Assembly (NCBI GenBank): GCA_036873755.1
Contig: JAVTVY010018942.1
Span: 1-64,000 of the forward strand
Direction: 5' to 3'
DNA length: 64,000 nucleotides
From: Hanleya hanleyi
Lineage: Eukaryota > Mollusca > Polyplacophora > Lepidopleurida > Hanleyidae
The translations under genes were made by a program, and so were the position numbers. The notes under the pieces were generated by a model, which saw nothing but the letters and a program-made list of their open reading frames with translations, did not search any database and was not told the origin of the DNA. Below are positions 62,622 through 64,000 of the stretch, piece by piece. How positions within the stretch are numbered: position 1 is the first letter of the stretch; each line of letters starts with the position of its first letter.

Positions 62622-64000
62622 CTAACAGGCATCATTCAGAAAGTTGTTCATGGGTACGAGGTATGCATGACTGAAATTCCGAATCAGTGTAAATTTCGTG
62701 CATAATATGTTACAGGCAACTCGGGGGCCTTTTTCTTGAACAGATTGCCATGCAAACAACCAACTCTGCAGGGTTTCTCTCACTTGCAAAATCACTGTTG
62801 GAACACTCATCCCCACAGATGTTCTTGTGGAAACTACACGTATAAAGTATCCACACGACTCCTAGTACCGCCCTAGCGGAATTAGATACGCTAGCTCGAA
62901 TCTGATGACAGATCAGCTCAAACAAATAACTCATCTAATGTTAATGGGTGAGCATCGTGGACGTCTGATGAAGTAAACGCCTGAACGTGGAACCTGCTAA
63001 ATGCAAGAATACCCAGAGAAACTAACCTGTAGTGCTCGACATCGTACGGCTTTAATTTACCACCAAACAATAAATCTGCCAACATTTGTCGAATAACATG
63101 TACAGAGGGTCAACCTTGGGGGCTAACAGTCCACCAGAAGAATCCCATCAAATACAGGTAATAAACTGGAGCGATATGCAAGAGGTGAGATGAACTGACG
63201 ACGTCTGGCGACTAAAAAGCAACCATATGACTCTACAGGAAAGCTTTTTCCCGGCACCTCACATTCAGACCCGATAATGCGGTAGATTCCCGGACGTAGA
63301 CTTAGTATCTCAGCCGCGCTTTTTCCAGCTGTTCATGTGTGGAGACTTTGAAGTATACACACGGCTCCTAGCATCGGCTAAAGCAGAATTAGATACGCTA
63401 GCTCGAGAGCTGTGATGACAGGTCCGCTCAAACAATAACTCATCTGATGTTAATAGATGAGCATCGTGGACGTCTGATGGAGTAAATGCCTAAGCATGGG
63501 TTAAACCTGCTAAATGCAAGAATACTCAGAAAAACTAACCTGTAATGCCCGACGTCGTACGGATTAATTTTACCTTTAACACAATAAACCTGCACACGGA
63601 GTGGCATGTACGAAGAGCGGGCCTCGGGGACTAACAGTCCCCAATAGAATCTTACCAAAAGCGATATGCACGAGATGGCGACTAAGAGCAACCATACGAC
63701 CCTACAGGAAAGCTTCCCTCGGCACCTGGCATTCAAACTCGAGAATACGATGGATTCTCGGAGTAGTCTTAGTATCTTAGTCGCGCTTTTATTGCAGTTG
63801 TTCACGACTGTGAAGTATGCACACTGTACCTAGAACCTGCTTAGATACGCTAGCTCGGGAGCTGTGATGACAGATCAGCTCAAATTAATAATCCATCTGA
63901 TGTTAATGGATGAGCATCGTGGAAGTCTGATGAAGTAAACGCCTCAGCATGGAGTAAACCTGCTAAATGCAAGAATACCCAGAAAAACTAACCTGCAATG
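62622..64000 (-). repeat. Tandem array of repeat X with hydrophobic open frames
   Basis: GAGCATCGTGG occurs at 62950, 63459 and 63912, giving unit spacings of 509 and 453 bp, and the array runs off the window. Each unit holds CACNCGGCTCCTAGCACCG-type sequence, GCGCTTTTNTTGCAGTTGTTC and AACCTGCTAAATGCAAGAATA. On the minus strand the middle unit has a 122-codon frame (63440-63805) with SCRVVWLLLVAISCISLLVR and GKINPYDVGHYRLVFLSILA. The first unit (about 62960-63300) has a related but broken frame. The patterns suggest a decayed or alternative-exon array of a membrane protein, but no family is recognised. Donor-like CAGGTTAGT and acceptor-like TGCATTTAGCAG lie only ~33 bp apart in each unit. Confidence 0.45.

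Noticed and set aside
63480..63580. A ~33 bp intron between CAGGTTAGT and TTTAGCAG in repeat X units
   Set aside because: Too short for a normal animal intron, and no coding frame improves on both sides; noted only as a curiosity.

Overview
The window looks like nuclear DNA of an invertebrate, most likely a mollusc and probably a gastropod. Bacterial or viral origin is excluded by introns with GT..AG borders, an AT-rich background, two copies of a SINE-like repeat whose tail (TGCTGAATGCGACGTTAAAC followed by TAACTCACTCACTCA) is familiar from gastropod genomes, LINE and Penelope-like retroelement remains, and many foldback or MITE-type repeats. The species call is inference from memory of repeat sequences.

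Host genes are few. Two intronless secreted or surface protein genes form a small family: a single-domain gene (4023-4667) and a large gene (22438-25866) encoding a signal peptide, five tandem 223-residue units (each a 12-cysteine domain plus a glycosylatable linker) and a hydrophobic C-terminal tail. A third gene begins at 42828 with a signal-peptide exon, a 2.26 kb intron and a Gly/Arg-rich second exon (45153-45264); its end is not resolved. I recognise none of these as named genes.

Most of the rest is mobile DNA. Positions 1-2690 (+) and 30507-33450 (-) are inverted copies of one composite foldback repeat, enclosing about 28 kb that holds both 12-cysteine genes. A related foldback (13249-16500) sits inside a LINE and splits it into 12431-13248 and 16501-17290. 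That LINE is bracketed by inverted copies of a GCGATAGA-type satellite. Positions 33451-37538 are a 4.1 kb palindrome whose arms each carry a decayed zinc-finger gene behind a TATA box, transcribed outward from the centre. Positions 41488-42267 are a near-perfect 780 bp palindrome with GATCCC direct repeats, and a related locus at 5.1 kb shows the empty site.

From 47.4 to 58.1 kb one element family occurs as direct and inverted copies. One copy is split by a 4.38 kb insertion (53445-57825) holding a Penelope-like element (reverse transcriptase, GIY-YIG endonuclease and an upstream SGNH-hydrolase-like ORF) between ~170 bp minisatellite units. At 60089-61086 lies a broken Crypton/DUF3504-like tyrosine recombinase gene, itself interrupted by a 235 bp MITE with a TATT target duplication. 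The window ends in a ~450-510 bp tandem array (62622-64000) of a repeat also found at 3.4, 5.0-5.6 and 41.4-42.4 kb.

The main themes are nested transposition that can be read from reconstructed empty sites, abundant inverted repeats, and recent tandem amplification of a cysteine-rich surface domain. Coordinates of repeat edges were read by eye and may be off by a few bases; sequence identities were not computed.
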